Numbered from the stretch's first letter, positions 26,829-35,908 are shown. The stretch is 64,000 nucleotides of DNA from CAVVWJ01 sp965652025 (GCA_965652025.1 CBFGTM010000003.1:1-64000); one strand, 5' to 3'. A program made the numbers and translations. Notes: generated from the sequence alone by a model not told the origin.

Positions 26829-26850
26829 TTTCATCGCGCACCCCCTCTTC

Positions 26851-26856
26851 TATATT
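26851..26856 (+). promoter_or_regulatory. Probable -10 box upstream of the galE-like gene and tol operon
   Basis: TATATT, 71 bases before the preferred ATG at 26922. A weak -35 (TTTCAT at 26829-26834, 16-base spacer) overlaps the end of the repeat array. It would drive galE-tolQRAB-pal-cpoB and perhaps the TatC/LptD frame. Confidence 0.45.
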
Positions 26857-26921
26857 GCGGGGCGCTCGGAAGGTGCCACGCCCCTCTCACCGGCGGAGAC
26901 ATGGATGCGGAGTCGTACAGT

Positions 26922-27872
26922 ATGAGCGGCAGAGTACTGGTCACCGGCGGGGCCGGATTCATCGGGTCCCACATTGCGGAGGCCTATCTGCGCGGTGTCT
27001 GGGAGGTCGTGGTGTTAGACGACCTCTCTCGAGGCAACGAGCGCAACATCCCCAAAGGGGCAAAATTCGTTCGCGCCGACATCCGATCTCCCGAAGCCCG
27101 GAAGACCCTGGCATCGGGCGGCTTCGATGTGGTCAACCACCATGCTGCCCAGATTGACGTGCGAGTATCCGTGGACCGTCCGGCCTTCGACAGCGAGATC
27201 AATGTCGTTGGCTTCGTCAACCTGCTCGAGGGAGCGGGTGAGGGTCGAGTCCGCCGGGTCATCTTTGCCAGTAGTGGAGGTGTCGTGTACGGCGATCCTG
27301 CCGTGATTCCCACGCCGGAGACCGCCCCCAAGCTGCCGATCTCTCCCTACGGGGTCAGCAAGCTCGCGGGTGAGTATTACCTGCGTGCTCTGGCCCTGCT
27401 GCGGGGGTTCGAGGGAGTGGCCATGCGTTACGCGAACGTGTTCGGACCCCGGCAGGATCCCAAGTCGGAAGCCGGTGTGGTCTCTATCTTCGTCTCCCGG
27501 CTGCTGGCCCGACAGCCCCTGGTGGTGTTCGGTGATGGCAAGCAAACCCGGGACTATGTGTTCGTCAAAGACGTGGCCCGGGCCAATGTGCTGGCCAGCA
27601 CGGTCCCGAGTCTGGCGGCGACCGATTTCGATGGTCCGGCATTCAATATTGCGACCTCCATTCAGCGCAGCGTCCTCGATCTGGCGCAGTCAGTGGGCAA
27701 GGTCATGCGGCAGAAGCCGGCTCTTGAGTTTGCACCTCCCCGACCTGGCGAGCTGTTCCGGAGCGCATTGGATGTAACCAAGGCCAATCGGGTCCTGGGC
27801 TGGAAGCCGGAATACGTCTTTGAGGATGGGTTGTGTGAGCTGGTGGATTGGTTCAAGTCGGAGGCGAGGTGA
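26922..27872 (+). CDS. NAD-dependent epimerase, UDP-glucose 4-epimerase-like
   Basis: Extended SDR of 316 residues. It has RVLVTGGAGFIGSHIAEAYL near the N-terminus, VNHHAAQIDVRVSVDRP, FASSGGVVYGD, SPYGVSKLAGEYY with the Tyr-x-x-x-Lys pair, RYANVFGPRQDPKSEAGVV and FGDGKQTRDYVFVKDVARAN. The HHAAQ-DVR-SV and Q-RDYV blocks match GalE-type bacterial epimerases; a different nucleotide-sugar is possible. ATG 26922 has GGAG at a suitable distance, while ATG 26901 has it only two bases away. It is co-directional with the Tol-Pal genes and overlaps tolQ by four bases, an unusual leading gene for that operon. Confidence 0.8.
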   Translation: MSGRVLVTGGAGFIGSHIAEAYLRGVWEVVVLDDLSRGNERNIPKGAKFVRADIRSPEARKTLASGGFDVVNHHAAQIDVRVSVDRPAFDSEINVVGFVNLLEGAGEGRVRRVIFASSGGVVYGDPAVIPTPETAPKLPISPYGVSKLAGEYYLRALALLRGFEGVAMRYANVFGPRQDPKSEAGVVSIFVSRLLARQPLVVFGDGKQTRDYVFVKDVARANVLASTVPSLAATDFDGPAFNIATSIQRSVLDLAQSVGKVMRQKPALEFAPPRPGELFRSALDVTKANRVLGWKPEYVFEDGLCELVDWFKSEAR

Positions 27873-28582
27873 TCCAGCAATCGGGCGGAGCCATCCCGCA
27901 GTCGTCACTCGAGCTGATCCTCTCCTCGAGTCCGGAAACCAAGATCGTTCTGGTGGTCACTGCCCTGTTCTCGTTGGTGTCCTGGTTCATCATCATTCTC
28001 AAATGGTGGCAGTTCCGGAAGCTCAACCGGCAGGCGGACCGATTCTTCAACGAAATGGAGCGGACTACCCGGCTCAAGGATGCGTATCACGCCGTGATGA
28101 AGCTGCCACCCTCGCCGTACAACCGGCTGTTCCGCGAAGCCGTCACCTTCTACTCCGAGTTGCGTCCGGGCGCCCTGCGGGACGAGCGGGGGGCCGACCG
28201 CAGCTCATTGACGATGACCCAGCTGGAAGCCTTGAAGATGGTGCTGGGCAAAGAGGTCGCCGCGGAGCGTGACCTTCTGGGCCACTACATCCCCTGGCTC
28301 GCAACCATCGGTTCGGTGAGCCCCCTGCTGGGACTCACCGGGACGGTGTTCGGGATCATGAGCGCATTCATCGGCATTGCGTCCAAGGGCTCGGGTAATC
28401 TCGCTGCAGTGGCGCCGGGAGTCGCCGAGGCGCTGGTGGCGACCGCCGGCGGTCTGGTGGCAGCGATTCCCGCCGTCATCGCCTATAACATCTACGTGAA
28501 TCGGGTGCGCTTGTTCGCGGGTGAGCTGGAGGGCTTTGCCAATGAGCTGATTGGGACTATGGCTCGCGAGGGGCTGGTCTGA
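27869..28582 (+). CDS. tolQ: Tol-Pal system proton channel subunit TolQ (MotA/TolQ/ExbB family)
   Basis: With TolR forms an inner-membrane proton-driven motor that energises Tol-Pal and outer-membrane constriction at division. 237 residues from GTG 27869, overlapping the epimerase stop. TM1 is near residues 25-45 (VVTALFSLVSWFIIILKW). The cytoplasmic loop is about 100 residues. TM2 and TM3 (IPWLATIGSVSPLLGLTGTV and EALVATAGGLVAAIPAVIAY) contain the family Thr and Pro/Gly motifs. Its TGATG junction with tolR shows tight coupling. The five genes tolQ-tolR-tolA-tolB-pal follow the canonical order, which supports TolQ over ExbB. Confidence 0.92.
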   Translation: MIQQSGGAIPQSSLELILSSSPETKIVLVVTALFSLVSWFIIILKWWQFRKLNRQADRFFNEMERTTRLKDAYHAVMKLPPSPYNRLFREAVTFYSELRPGALRDERGADRSSLTMTQLEALKMVLGKEVAAERDLLGHYIPWLATIGSVSPLLGLTGTVFGIMSAFIGIASKGSGNLAAVAPGVAEALVATAGGLVAAIPAVIAYNIYVNRVRLFAGELEGFANELIGTMAREGLV

Positions 28583-29013
28583 TGGCCGCCGGACTGGGAG
28601 GTGGCCTGGGCAGTCAGCGGGGAGAGCTGCCCCTGATGGCCGACGTCAACGTCACCTCCCTGGTCGATGTCATGCTCGTACTGCTGATTATTTTCATGAT
28701 CACGGCACCGATCATGCAGGGCGGAGTAGATGTCGAGCTTCCTCGAGCCGAGGCTCGGCCCCTGTCTCCGAAGGAGGGGATGGTGGTGACGGTCAATCGG
28801 GACGGTCGCATTTTCATCGATCAGATGCCCGTGTCCTACACCGACTTTCGAGTGACCTTCCGTTCCCTGGTCGCAACCCGCAAGCCCAGCGGCGTGTACC
28901 TCCAGGCGGACACTCGGGTGCCCTATGGACAGGTCGTTCGGGTGCTGGCGGTGATCCGCGCGGCGGGAATCCAGAACGTGGGTCTGGTGGCCGCCGAGGA
29001 AGAATCGTCGTGA
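28582..29013 (+). CDS. tolR: Tol-Pal system protein TolR (ExbD/TolR family)
   Basis: Partner of TolQ: one transmembrane helix and a periplasmic domain that dimerises and gates the proton path. 143 residues from ATG 28582, which shares one base with the tolQ stop. The segment MADVNVTSLVDVMLVLLIIF (about 19-38) has the essential TM aspartate (LVDVML) of ExbD/TolR. The C-terminal half ends with RVPYGQVVRVLAVIRAAGI and VGLVAAEEE, a normal ExbD/TolR ending. It overlaps the TolA-like gene by four bases. Confidence 0.92.
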   Translation: MAAGLGGGLGSQRGELPLMADVNVTSLVDVMLVLLIIFMITAPIMQGGVDVELPRAEARPLSPKEGMVVTVNRDGRIFIDQMPVSYTDFRVTFRSLVATRKPSGVYLQADTRVPYGQVVRVLAVIRAAGIQNVGLVAAEEESS

Positions 29014-29699
29014 AGGTGCGGCTGGCTGAGCGTGCGCCGCCCGGCCGCGCGGCCGGCATGGTGGGGACGATCCTGGTGCATGCGGCAGCGATCGGTTTCC
29101 TGTTCACCACGGTCCAGCCAAGCAAGGCGTCTCCCCCCTCCTATGCGGTGGAGCTGGTAGCGGCCCCGGCTCCAACCCAAAAGCGTCTGGCCCGCGAAGC
29201 GCTGCCCACGCCACCGCCCGAGGAAAAGCCCGCGCCAGTAAAACCGAAGCCGCCGAAGCCGGCCAAGGCGCCCGCTCCGAAGCCGAAGCCGCCACCGCCC
29301 AGTGAGGAACGAAAGGAGCCCCCCCCTAAAACCGCGGCAGAGGCCACTCCCGCTCCGGGTGAGACTCCGAGTACTGGCAGCGACGTGGCGACGATCAAGA
29401 CTCCGGGCCTGGCGTTCCCCTATCCGGAGTACCTGCGGAACATCGTGACTCAGATTTACCAGCGCTGGGACCGTGGCTCGGCCAAACAACGAAACTTCGC
29501 CGAGATCAGCTTTCTCATTCTGAGGGATGGATCAGTGCGTGACATACACTTTGTGACCCGATCGGGGAGCTTTGCGTTCGACCTCAACGCCCAGGGTGCC
29601 GTGGAGGCTGCAGGAAACTCCCACGCCTTCGGCCCGCTGCCCGATGGCTGGGATGCGGATGTGCTGCCGGTCAGCTTCTACTTCAAGCCGACCCAATGA
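29010..29699 (+). CDS. tolA: TolA-like energy transducer with TonB-type C-terminus
   Basis: Links the TolQR motor to Pal/TolB at the outer membrane. 229 residues from GTG 29010 (overlaps tolR stop). It has an N-terminal membrane anchor (residues 14-34, GMVGTILVHAAAIGFLFTTV), a Pro/Lys-rich periplasm-spanning stretch (about 60-115; repeats such as PVKPKPPKPAKAPAPKPKP), and a C-terminal globular TolA/TonB-like domain (about 135-229; YPEYLRNIVTQIYQRWDR ... LPDGWDADVLPVSFYF). It is short compared with E. coli TolA (421), mainly because the spacer is brief. Position between tolR and tolB supports the call. Confidence 0.87.
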   Translation: MKVRLAERAPPGRAAGMVGTILVHAAAIGFLFTTVQPSKASPPSYAVELVAAPAPTQKRLAREALPTPPPEEKPAPVKPKPPKPAKAPAPKPKPPPPSEERKEPPPKTAAEATPAPGETPSTGSDVATIKTPGLAFPYPEYLRNIVTQIYQRWDRGSAKQRNFAEISFLILRDGSVRDIHFVTRSGSFAFDLNAQGAVEAAGNSHAFGPLPDGWDADVLPVSFYFKPTQ

Positions 29700-31024
29700 C
29701 GAGAGGCCTGTTGTTGGCCGCGGCGGCCGCGGTCTGCGGTCTACCGCTGTGGGCGCAGGACACGGCCCGGGTGGAAGAAGGAGTCCGGATCGGCGTCGAC
29801 TACAATCCCGGAACCCGCCCGGGGCTGGTGGTCGTGCCGGGCGTGGGAGTCGACTCGGTGCGGGCCATCGTCAGGCGAGATCTCGATTACACCGATCGCT
29901 TCGAGATGGTGACGGTGGCTGACCTGCCGACCGGTTCTCCTGCCGGCAGGGGGTCGGCGGAGTCAACCGGCGGCTTGAACTATCAGCTGTACAAGTCCCT
30001 AGGCGCCCAGTTCGCAGTGGAACTGGTGTCCGCTACGGGTGGCATCACTGCCCGACTGCACGACCTGATCGAGGGGCGAGTGCAGAGCCAGAAGACCGTC
30101 TCACTGCCTTCGCCCTCGGCCGTGGACTTCCGGCTGGAGGTACACCGGCTGGCCGACGAAGTGGCCCGCTGGGCCAGTGGAAGTCCCGGGTCCGCCGCCA
30201 GTCGCCTGTTGTTCGTCTCCGGTGGCCGGATCTTCCGCATCGACAGTGATGGCCACGATCTCGCGCCGGTCACTCCGGCAGGTCAGACGGCACTCTCACC
30301 CGCCTGGTCGCCGGACGGCCAGCGGATTGCCTATGGCCAGCTGAACGACGGGCGCGGTGGGGTCATAGTGCAAACGGTCGGGGGAGGCGGAGCCTTCGCA
30401 GCGCCTGGCTCCCAGACGGCCCTCAACATCACCCCGGTCTTTTCGCCTGACGGTCGGACCCTCGCGTACGCGCACTCCGATGAACGAGGTACCGATATCT
30501 ACACGGCGAATGTCATTGAACGCTGCTGCGCACAACGCTTGACCGTAGGACGCTTCGCGGACAACTTAAGCCCAACGTTTTCGCCAGATGGGCGACGCAT
30601 CGCGTTCATTTCGACGCGAGCTGGGCCGCCCCAGTTGTACGTAATGGCAGCGGACGGAACCGACCAGGAATTGCTGGCCCCGTTTGATTACGGTGCCACC
30701 GGAAGCACCAACGCTCCCGACTGGTCGCCCGACGGGGCCAACGTGGTATTCCATCGCGAGGTCTCCGGTAGCCCCCAAATCTTCCTGGTCGATGTCGTGG
30801 GCCGGCGGGTGCGGCAACTGACGTCGTCCGGCCGGAATGAAGACCCAACCTGGGCCCCTGACGGCCGGCATGTTGCGTTCATCTCGGATCGCAGCGGCCG
30901 CCGCCAGATCTGGATCGTCGATATCGAAACCGGCCGGGTCCGGCAGCTGGGCACACCCAGCGCCGCTCGGCTACCCGCGTGGTCGCGCCGCCTCGGGCGA
31001 ACCACTCCCGTTCCCAACCCATGA
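29696..31024 (+). CDS. tolB: Tol-Pal system periplasmic protein TolB
   Basis: Periplasmic beta-propeller that binds Pal and the Tol machinery. 442 residues from ATG 29696 (ATGA overlap). A signal peptide (LLLAAAAAVCGLPLWAQ) occupies the first 20 or so residues. An N-terminal alpha/beta domain extends to about 165. A propeller of PD40-type repeats follows, with SPAWSPDGQRIAYGQ, TPVFSPDGRTLAYAHS, SPTFSPDGRRIAFIS, APDWSPDGANVVFHRE and DPTWAPDGRHVAFISD spaced by about 40-45 residues. pal follows after 10 bases. Confidence 0.95.
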   Translation: MTRGLLLAAAAAVCGLPLWAQDTARVEEGVRIGVDYNPGTRPGLVVVPGVGVDSVRAIVRRDLDYTDRFEMVTVADLPTGSPAGRGSAESTGGLNYQLYKSLGAQFAVELVSATGGITARLHDLIEGRVQSQKTVSLPSPSAVDFRLEVHRLADEVARWASGSPGSAASRLLFVSGGRIFRIDSDGHDLAPVTPAGQTALSPAWSPDGQRIAYGQLNDGRGGVIVQTVGGGGAFAAPGSQTALNITPVFSPDGRTLAYAHSDERGTDIYTANVIERCCAQRLTVGRFADNLSPTFSPDGRRIAFISTRAGPPQLYVMAADGTDQELLAPFDYGATGSTNAPDWSPDGANVVFHREVSGSPQIFLVDVVGRRVRQLTSSGRNEDPTWAPDGRHVAFISDRSGRRQIWIVDIETGRVRQLGTPSAARLPAWSRRLGRTTPVPNP

Positions 31025-31034
31025 TGTCGGAGCG

Positions 31035-31613
31035 ATGATGCGTGCACCATCTCTGCTGATGCTCTTGACGGCCACCGCATTTGCCGTCGCCTGTGGGGGA
31101 AGCCCCCCTCCGGAGGAGCCCGCCCCCGAACCCACGCCGGCGCCCGCGCCCACCCCGGCTCCCGAGCCGGTCGATGACAGTGCCGAGCGGGAGCGGCTCG
31201 AACGGGAGCGCATGGCGAGAGAAGCTGCCGAGCGGGCTCGCGCCGTAACCACCGATCTGGCCGCCATGATCAACTTCGACTACGACCAGGCGGTTGTTCG
31301 TCAGGCCGATCAGGAAACCCTCGACCGCAAGGCGGCCATTCTAACCGCCAATCCGGGCGTGAAGCTGCGCATCGCCGGCCATGCCGACGAGCGTGGCTCC
31401 GACGAGTACAACCTGGCGCTGGGCAACCGCCGTGCGGCGGCGGCCAAGCGCTACTTGGAGAACAAGGGGGTCGATGGCTCCCGGCTGGAGGTCGTCTCCT
31501 ACGGCGAGGAGCGTCCGCTCAATCCGGGGAGCGACGAGACCGCGTACGCCCAGAACCGGCGGGATGAGTTTGAGGTCACCGCTGGGGGCAACAACCTCAC
31601 CGCGCCCCAGTGA
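31035..31613 (+). CDS. pal: Peptidoglycan-associated lipoprotein Pal
   Basis: Outer-membrane lipoprotein that binds peptidoglycan through an OmpA-like domain. 192 residues from ATG 31035 (GGAG upstream; the neighbouring ATG at 31038 is also possible). The signal peptide ends in AVACG with the lipid-modified Cys near residue 20. Next come a Pro/Glu/Ala-rich linker (PEPTPAPAPTPAPEP), a charged helix, and the OmpA domain (about 80-185) with NFDYDQAVVR, RIAGHADERGSDEYNLALG and RRAAAAKRYL. The GHxDxRG motif includes the DAP-binding Asp and Arg. Confidence 0.96.
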   Translation: MMRAPSLLMLLTATAFAVACGGSPPPEEPAPEPTPAPAPTPAPEPVDDSAERERLERERMAREAAERARAVTTDLAAMINFDYDQAVVRQADQETLDRKAAILTANPGVKLRIAGHADERGSDEYNLALGNRRAAAAKRYLENKGVDGSRLEVVSYGEERPLNPGSDETAYAQNRRDEFEVTAGGNNLTAPQ

Positions 31614-32386
31614 AACGCACGCTACCGCTGAGCGCCTGGCTCGTCGCGGGACTCGCGACCGGGCTGGCAGGGTGCGTCGGCAAGAGCGACATCCAGCAAG
31701 TGCAGGATGATATCGCTCTGTTCAAGGCGGAGACCACCCGGCGCGACTCGGCCCGGGCGGCCCAGCTCACCGAGGTGATCCGAATCCAGCAGCGGATGAT
31801 GGACTCGCTCACCTCCAGCCGCCGAGCAGTGGGACAGCTGCGGGGTGATCTGGCCAGCGATCTCTATAACATCCAGCAGCAGCTGGTCCAGTTGCAGGAG
31901 CTGACCGGCCAGAGTCAGCAACGGTTGAGCGAGCTGCGGACCCAGCTGGAGGCCCGGGGGGAGCAGATCGCGTCTACCACGCCGGGAGACACGGCGCGCA
32001 CTACCTCGGCGGCGTCGGCCGACCAGATGTACGAGGCTTCCCTCGCCCAGTTGCGGCGGGGAAGTACCTCGACCGCCCGGCTGGGGCTGCGCGAAATGCT
32101 TCGGGTCTATCCCAACAGCGAGCGCGCCGGAGACGCCCTCTATTTTATCGGGCAGAGCTTCGCAGCCGAGAATCCGGATTCCGCGGCGGCCTATTATGGG
32201 CAGGTGGTGCAGAAGTATCCCTCCTCGTCCCGCGCCGCCTCGGCCCTGTACAATCTCGGTCTCTTGGCCGAGCGCCGGAAAGACACTCGGAAAGCCAGGG
32301 AGTCGTACCAGCGGGTGGTCCAGCGTTACCCTCAATCTGACGAAGCGGCCCTGGCTCGTGATCGGCTGAAGGCGCTCGGGCGGTAA
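31610..32386 (+). CDS. cpoB: Cell division coordinator CpoB/YbgF family
   Basis: 258 residues from GTG 31610 (overlaps pal stop). It begins with a signal/lipoprotein peptide (LAGC lipobox near residue 22), continues as a coiled coil (about 28-125; QQVQDDIALFKAETTRRDSA, QLVQLQELTGQSQQRLSELR), and ends with three TPR units (about 140-255; LRRGSTSTARLGLREML, DALYFIGQSFAAENPDSAAA, YNLGLLAERRKDTRKARE). This is the CpoB architecture. CpoB couples Tol-Pal to septal wall synthesis. Unlike E. coli CpoB it appears lipid-anchored, as judged only from the lipobox. Confidence 0.9.
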   Translation: MKRTLPLSAWLVAGLATGLAGCVGKSDIQQVQDDIALFKAETTRRDSARAAQLTEVIRIQQRMMDSLTSSRRAVGQLRGDLASDLYNIQQQLVQLQELTGQSQQRLSELRTQLEARGEQIASTTPGDTARTTSAASADQMYEASLAQLRRGSTSTARLGLREMLRVYPNSERAGDALYFIGQSFAAENPDSAAAYYGQVVQKYPSSSRAASALYNLGLLAERRKDTRKARESYQRVVQRYPQSDEAALARDRLKALGR

Positions 32387-32404
32387 GCCCCGGGTCGTAC
32401 GCTC

Positions 32405-35400
32405 ATGGCCGGACCATCCGGAGAGATGCCCTTCCTCGATCATCTCGAGGAACTGCGGCTCCGCATCCTTCGGTCGCTTGGGGCCGTGGTGGTGGGTTGC
32501 GGGCTGGGACTCTGGGCAGTGCAGCGGTTCCAGCTGGTGGCGGTGCTGAAGGAGCCTATCGCGCCTTACCTGACCGGCGGCAAGCTGGTGGTCACCAGTC
32601 CCACCGAGCCGGTCATGATTGTGCTCAAGCTGGGTCTGCTGGTCGGCCTGGTGCTCGCCTCCCCAGTCATCCTCTGGCAAACCTGGGCCTTCCTCGCGCC
32701 CGCGCTCTACGAAAAGGAGAAGCGGGCGCTGGTTCCCTCGCTGTTCATTGGGTTGGCGCTCTTCCTGACCGGGGCCGCCCTGGCCTATGAATTCGTGGTG
32801 CCTCAGGCGCTTCGGGTGCTGTTCAGCTTTCAGACCGAAGCCATTGCTCCCTTCATCACCTACGACGCCTATTTCGGGTTCGTGCTTCAGGTCACCCTGG
32901 CGCTGGGACTCTCTTTCGAGCTTCCCCTCGTCATCCTGATTCTCTCCTGGCTGGGCGTGGTAGGTCCGGCGGAGCTCAGCCGGTTCCGCCGCTACGCCAT
33001 TGTGCTTGCCTTCGTCGCCGGCGCCGTCCTGTCGCCCGGGGCCGACGTGCTCTCAATGGTTATGATGACCCTTCCGCTCCTGGTGCTCTACGAGGTGGGA
33101 GTTGCCGGCTCGGTGATTCTGCAGCGGCGTCGGCGCCGCGCGGCACGAGAGGGGATTGCCGGAGGCACGGTAGGACTACTCCTGCTGCTCAGCCTGATCG
33201 GGACCGGTGCCGAAGCTCAGGTGCCCAGGCCACAGCGACGCCCCACCCCAGCCGACAGTGCCCGGGCTGCGAGATCGGCGGACTCGACCCGGGGCGGTGG
33301 GGGCCAGACCCTGGATACGGCCACAGCCGCCCGCATGGGCCTCCCCACGGCGCCCACGCGCACATTCTCTGCTCCGGACTCGGTAATGACTGAGCTGCTG
33401 GCCCGGCCGGGTTATCAGAGCACGCGGTACAAGGCGGATTCCGCTACGGTGCTGGTGCAGGACGAGCGGGTGCTCTTGAAGGGCCGGGCGCTGACCGAGC
33501 GACGCGGCGCCTCACTGGAGGCCGAATCGATCACCTACCGACGCTCCAGTTGCCTGCTGGATGCCAGTGGAGATCCGAAGCTCTTCGACCGGGGACAGGT
33601 GCTCGTGGGTGAAGGAATCCGCTACGACACCTGTGTGCAGCGCGGCGTCATCAGCGACGCACTCACCAACTTCACCGAAGGCTCCACCGTCTGGTTTCTC
33701 CGGGGCGACGTCTCCCAGGACTCCAGCTCCAGCCGCATCTATGCCGCGTCGAGCGAGATAACTAGCTGCGATCTCCCGATGCCGCATTATCATTTCTCCG
33801 GGCGCCAAGTGAAATGGGTTTCCCGTAACGTGCTCGTTGCCCGCCCGGTGGTCTTGTACGTCCGCGACGTCCCCATACTCTGGCTGCCCTTCATCTTTCA
33901 GGACATGCGGCCGGGCCGGCACTCGGGAATTCTCATTCCCCAGTTCGGCTTCAATGATGTCGTGCGACCAAACCGGTCCTATAACCGCCAGATCACCAAT
34001 CTCGGCTATTACTGGGCACCCAACGACTACATCGACTTGACTGTGCGGGTGGACTGGTACTCCAACCGATTCCTCCAATACGGAGCCGGCGGCCAGTACA
34101 GCTGGCTCGACCGGTTCATGGACGGCTCGGTGGCGTTCGGGCAACAGCAGGAGGAGGGTGGTGGCTCATCCACCACGGTGCGGTGGGACCACCGTCAGTC
34201 GTTCGACCTCTCCACCAGCCTCAATCTGGACCTGAACTACGCCAGCAACACCACCGTCCTCGAGCGGAACGCAATCGACCCCCTACTCAACACCCAGCAG
34301 ATCACCAGCTCGCTCAACTTCTCCAAGCGTTACGGCTGGGGCACGTTGACGATCGGCGGCAACCGGCGCCAGAGCCTGTCCGATGGGAGTGTGCAGCAGC
34401 TGCTGCCGGCGGTAACGCTCTCGCCCGCATCGCTCGCGCTGAGCTCGAATATCACCTGGTCGCCGAGCTTCAGCTTTACCAACAACACCACCTCCAAGAC
34501 GCCGCTCAGCCCGATCATCGAGGCGCTTCCCGGCGGTGGCCTCGACAGCGTGGCGCAACTCGGCAGCAGCCGCCAGAGCACCCTGGACTTTCAGACGCCA
34601 TTTCGAATCGGGAACTTCAACTGGCAGAACTCGCTCAATGTGGTGGACCAGCGATCCACCGGCAGGGACTCGGTGGCGTTTCTAGTGGATGATCCCACGA
34701 CTCCGGATCCTACCGACTCCACCCGCGTGGTCCAGTTGTTCAACGGAGACTTCTCGACTGGCCTCGACTGGAATACCGGGATCAATCTCCCGATTCTGTT
34801 TCGGGGATCGTGGAAAATTCAGCCAGTGGTGGGGATGGCGAACACCACCAGTGGCCCATTCCTGATCCGAAACCGCAATACCAATGGCAACTTCGTGAGT
34901 CAGGGAAAGCGATTCCGCTTTTCCGCCTCGGCCTCACCCACCCTGTTCGCCTTCTTTCCCGGCTTTGGCCTGGCCAGCCGCATCCGGCACAGCCTCTCTC
35001 CCAGCCTCAGCTGGAACTACTCGCCGGGCGCCACGGTCCCGGAGGAGTACGCTCGCGCGGTTGTCGATCCAGGGCAGCCGTTTCAGCTGCGCAGCGATGC
35101 GACCCAGACGATGAGCCTGGGCCTCTCTCAGACCTTCGAGGCCAAGGCCAAGACGTCTTCGGGAGACACGGCAGCCGTCGATGCCCGGAAGTTTCGAGTG
35201 TTGAGCATCAACACCAGCGCCATCAGCTACGATTTCGAACAGGCGAAGAAGCCGGGTCGCACGGGGTGGGCAACGGAGTCCATTACCAACTCGTTCCTAA
35301 GCGATCTTCTCCCCCAGTTTACGCTCAGCCTCACTCACGACCTCTGGAATGGTCCGCTGGGCTTCGATACCACTCGCTTTGATCCATTTCTCAGCAACGT

Positions 35401-35908
35401 GAGCGCCAGCTTCGGCATCTCCGCCAATACCCTTCGCTCGATCGGCTCCATCTTTGGCTTGGGGAGCCCGAGAAAGGGCCGGCCCCGGGACGATGAAGTC
35501 CCCACCTCCTACGTGGTCGATGCCGGCCGGAAGGGCAGGGACTTCTACAACTCCGCCCAGACCCCGTTCAGTGGGGGGCGCAGTTTCACGGCCAATTTCA
35601 ACTATACCCTGTCACGCACCCGGCCCATTCCGGGAGGAGCTGCCCCCCAGGATCAACAGAATCTCGGGTTCAGTACCAGCTTTTCACCCACCCCGTTCTG
35701 GTCGGTGTCCTGGTCCTCCCAGTACAACATCACCGATACAGAGTTCGAGTCCCAGGTCGTGCGGCTGGAGCGGGTACTGCACGAATGGCGTGCCGGATTC
35801 AACTTCGTGCGCAATGCAAATGGCAACTTCGCGTTTTACTTCTCGATTTATCTGACCGATCTGCCCGACCTGAAGTTCGACTACAACCAGACCACTTTCG
35901 AGCGATAG
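32405..35908 (+). CDS. In-frame TatC-LptD open reading frame (1167 residues)
   Basis: Residues 1-240 are a complete Tat translocase TatC: N-terminal LDHLEELRLRI, six hydrophobic segments, Glu in LSFELPLVILIL, and a basic end RRRRR (241-245). With no stop codon the frame continues into a hydrophobic stretch (251-267) ending in GTGAEAQ, which resembles a signal peptide with cleavage after Ala271. Residues 272-1167 are an LptD/OstA-type LPS-assembly barrel, with an OstA-like domain (about 335-480), then PILWLPFIFQDMRPGRHSG, LGYYWAPND and many beta strands to the end. Two readings are possible. One is a polyprotein split by signal peptidase. The other is separate initiation of LptD from GTG 33113 inside the TatC end, which puts the RRRRR in a signal-peptide n-region. 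cpoB ends 18 bases upstream. Confidence 0.85.
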   Translation: MAGPSGEMPFLDHLEELRLRILRSLGAVVVGCGLGLWAVQRFQLVAVLKEPIAPYLTGGKLVVTSPTEPVMIVLKLGLLVGLVLASPVILWQTWAFLAPALYEKEKRALVPSLFIGLALFLTGAALAYEFVVPQALRVLFSFQTEAIAPFITYDAYFGFVLQVTLALGLSFELPLVILILSWLGVVGPAELSRFRRYAIVLAFVAGAVLSPGADVLSMVMMTLPLLVLYEVGVAGSVILQRRRRRAAREGIAGGTVGLLLLLSLIGTGAEAQVPRPQRRPTPADSARAARSADSTRGGGGQTLDTATAARMGLPTAPTRTFSAPDSVMTELLARPGYQSTRYKADSATVLVQDERVLLKGRALTERRGASLEAESITYRRSSCLLDASGDPKLFDRGQVLVGEGIRYDTCVQRGVISDALTNFTEGSTVWFLRGDVSQDSSSSRIYAASSEITSCDLPMPHYHFSGRQVKWVSRNVLVARPVVLYVRDVPILWLPFIFQDMRPGRHSGILIPQFGFNDVVRPNRSYNRQITNLGYYWAPNDYIDLTVRVDWYSNRFLQYGAGGQYSWLDRFMDGSVAFGQQQEEGGGSSTTVRWDHRQSFDLSTSLNLDLNYASNTTVLERNAIDPLLNTQQITSSLNFSKRYGWGTLTIGGNRRQSLSDGSVQQLLPAVTLSPASLALSSNITWSPSFSFTNNTTSKTPLSPIIEALPGGGLDSVAQLGSSRQSTLDFQTPFRIGNFNWQNSLNVVDQRSTGRDSVAFLVDDPTTPDPTDSTRVVQLFNGDFSTGLDWNTGINLPILFRGSWKIQPVVGMANTTSGPFLIRNRNTNGNFVSQGKRFRFSASASPTLFAFFPGFGLASRIRHSLSPSLSWNYSPGATVPEEYARAVVDPGQPFQLRSDATQTMSLGLSQTFEAKAKTSSGDTAAVDARKFRVLSINTSAISYDFEQAKKPGRTGWATESITNSFLSDLLPQFTLSLTHDLWNGPLGFDTTRFDPFLSNVSASFGISANTLRSIGSIFGLGSPRKGRPRDDEVPTSYVVDAGRKGRDFYNSAQTPFSGGRSFTANFNYTLSRTRPIPGGAAPQDQQNLGFSTSFSPTPFWSVSWSSQYNITDTEFESQVVRLERVLHEWRAGFNFVRNANGNFAFYFSIYLTDLPDLKFDYNQTTFER

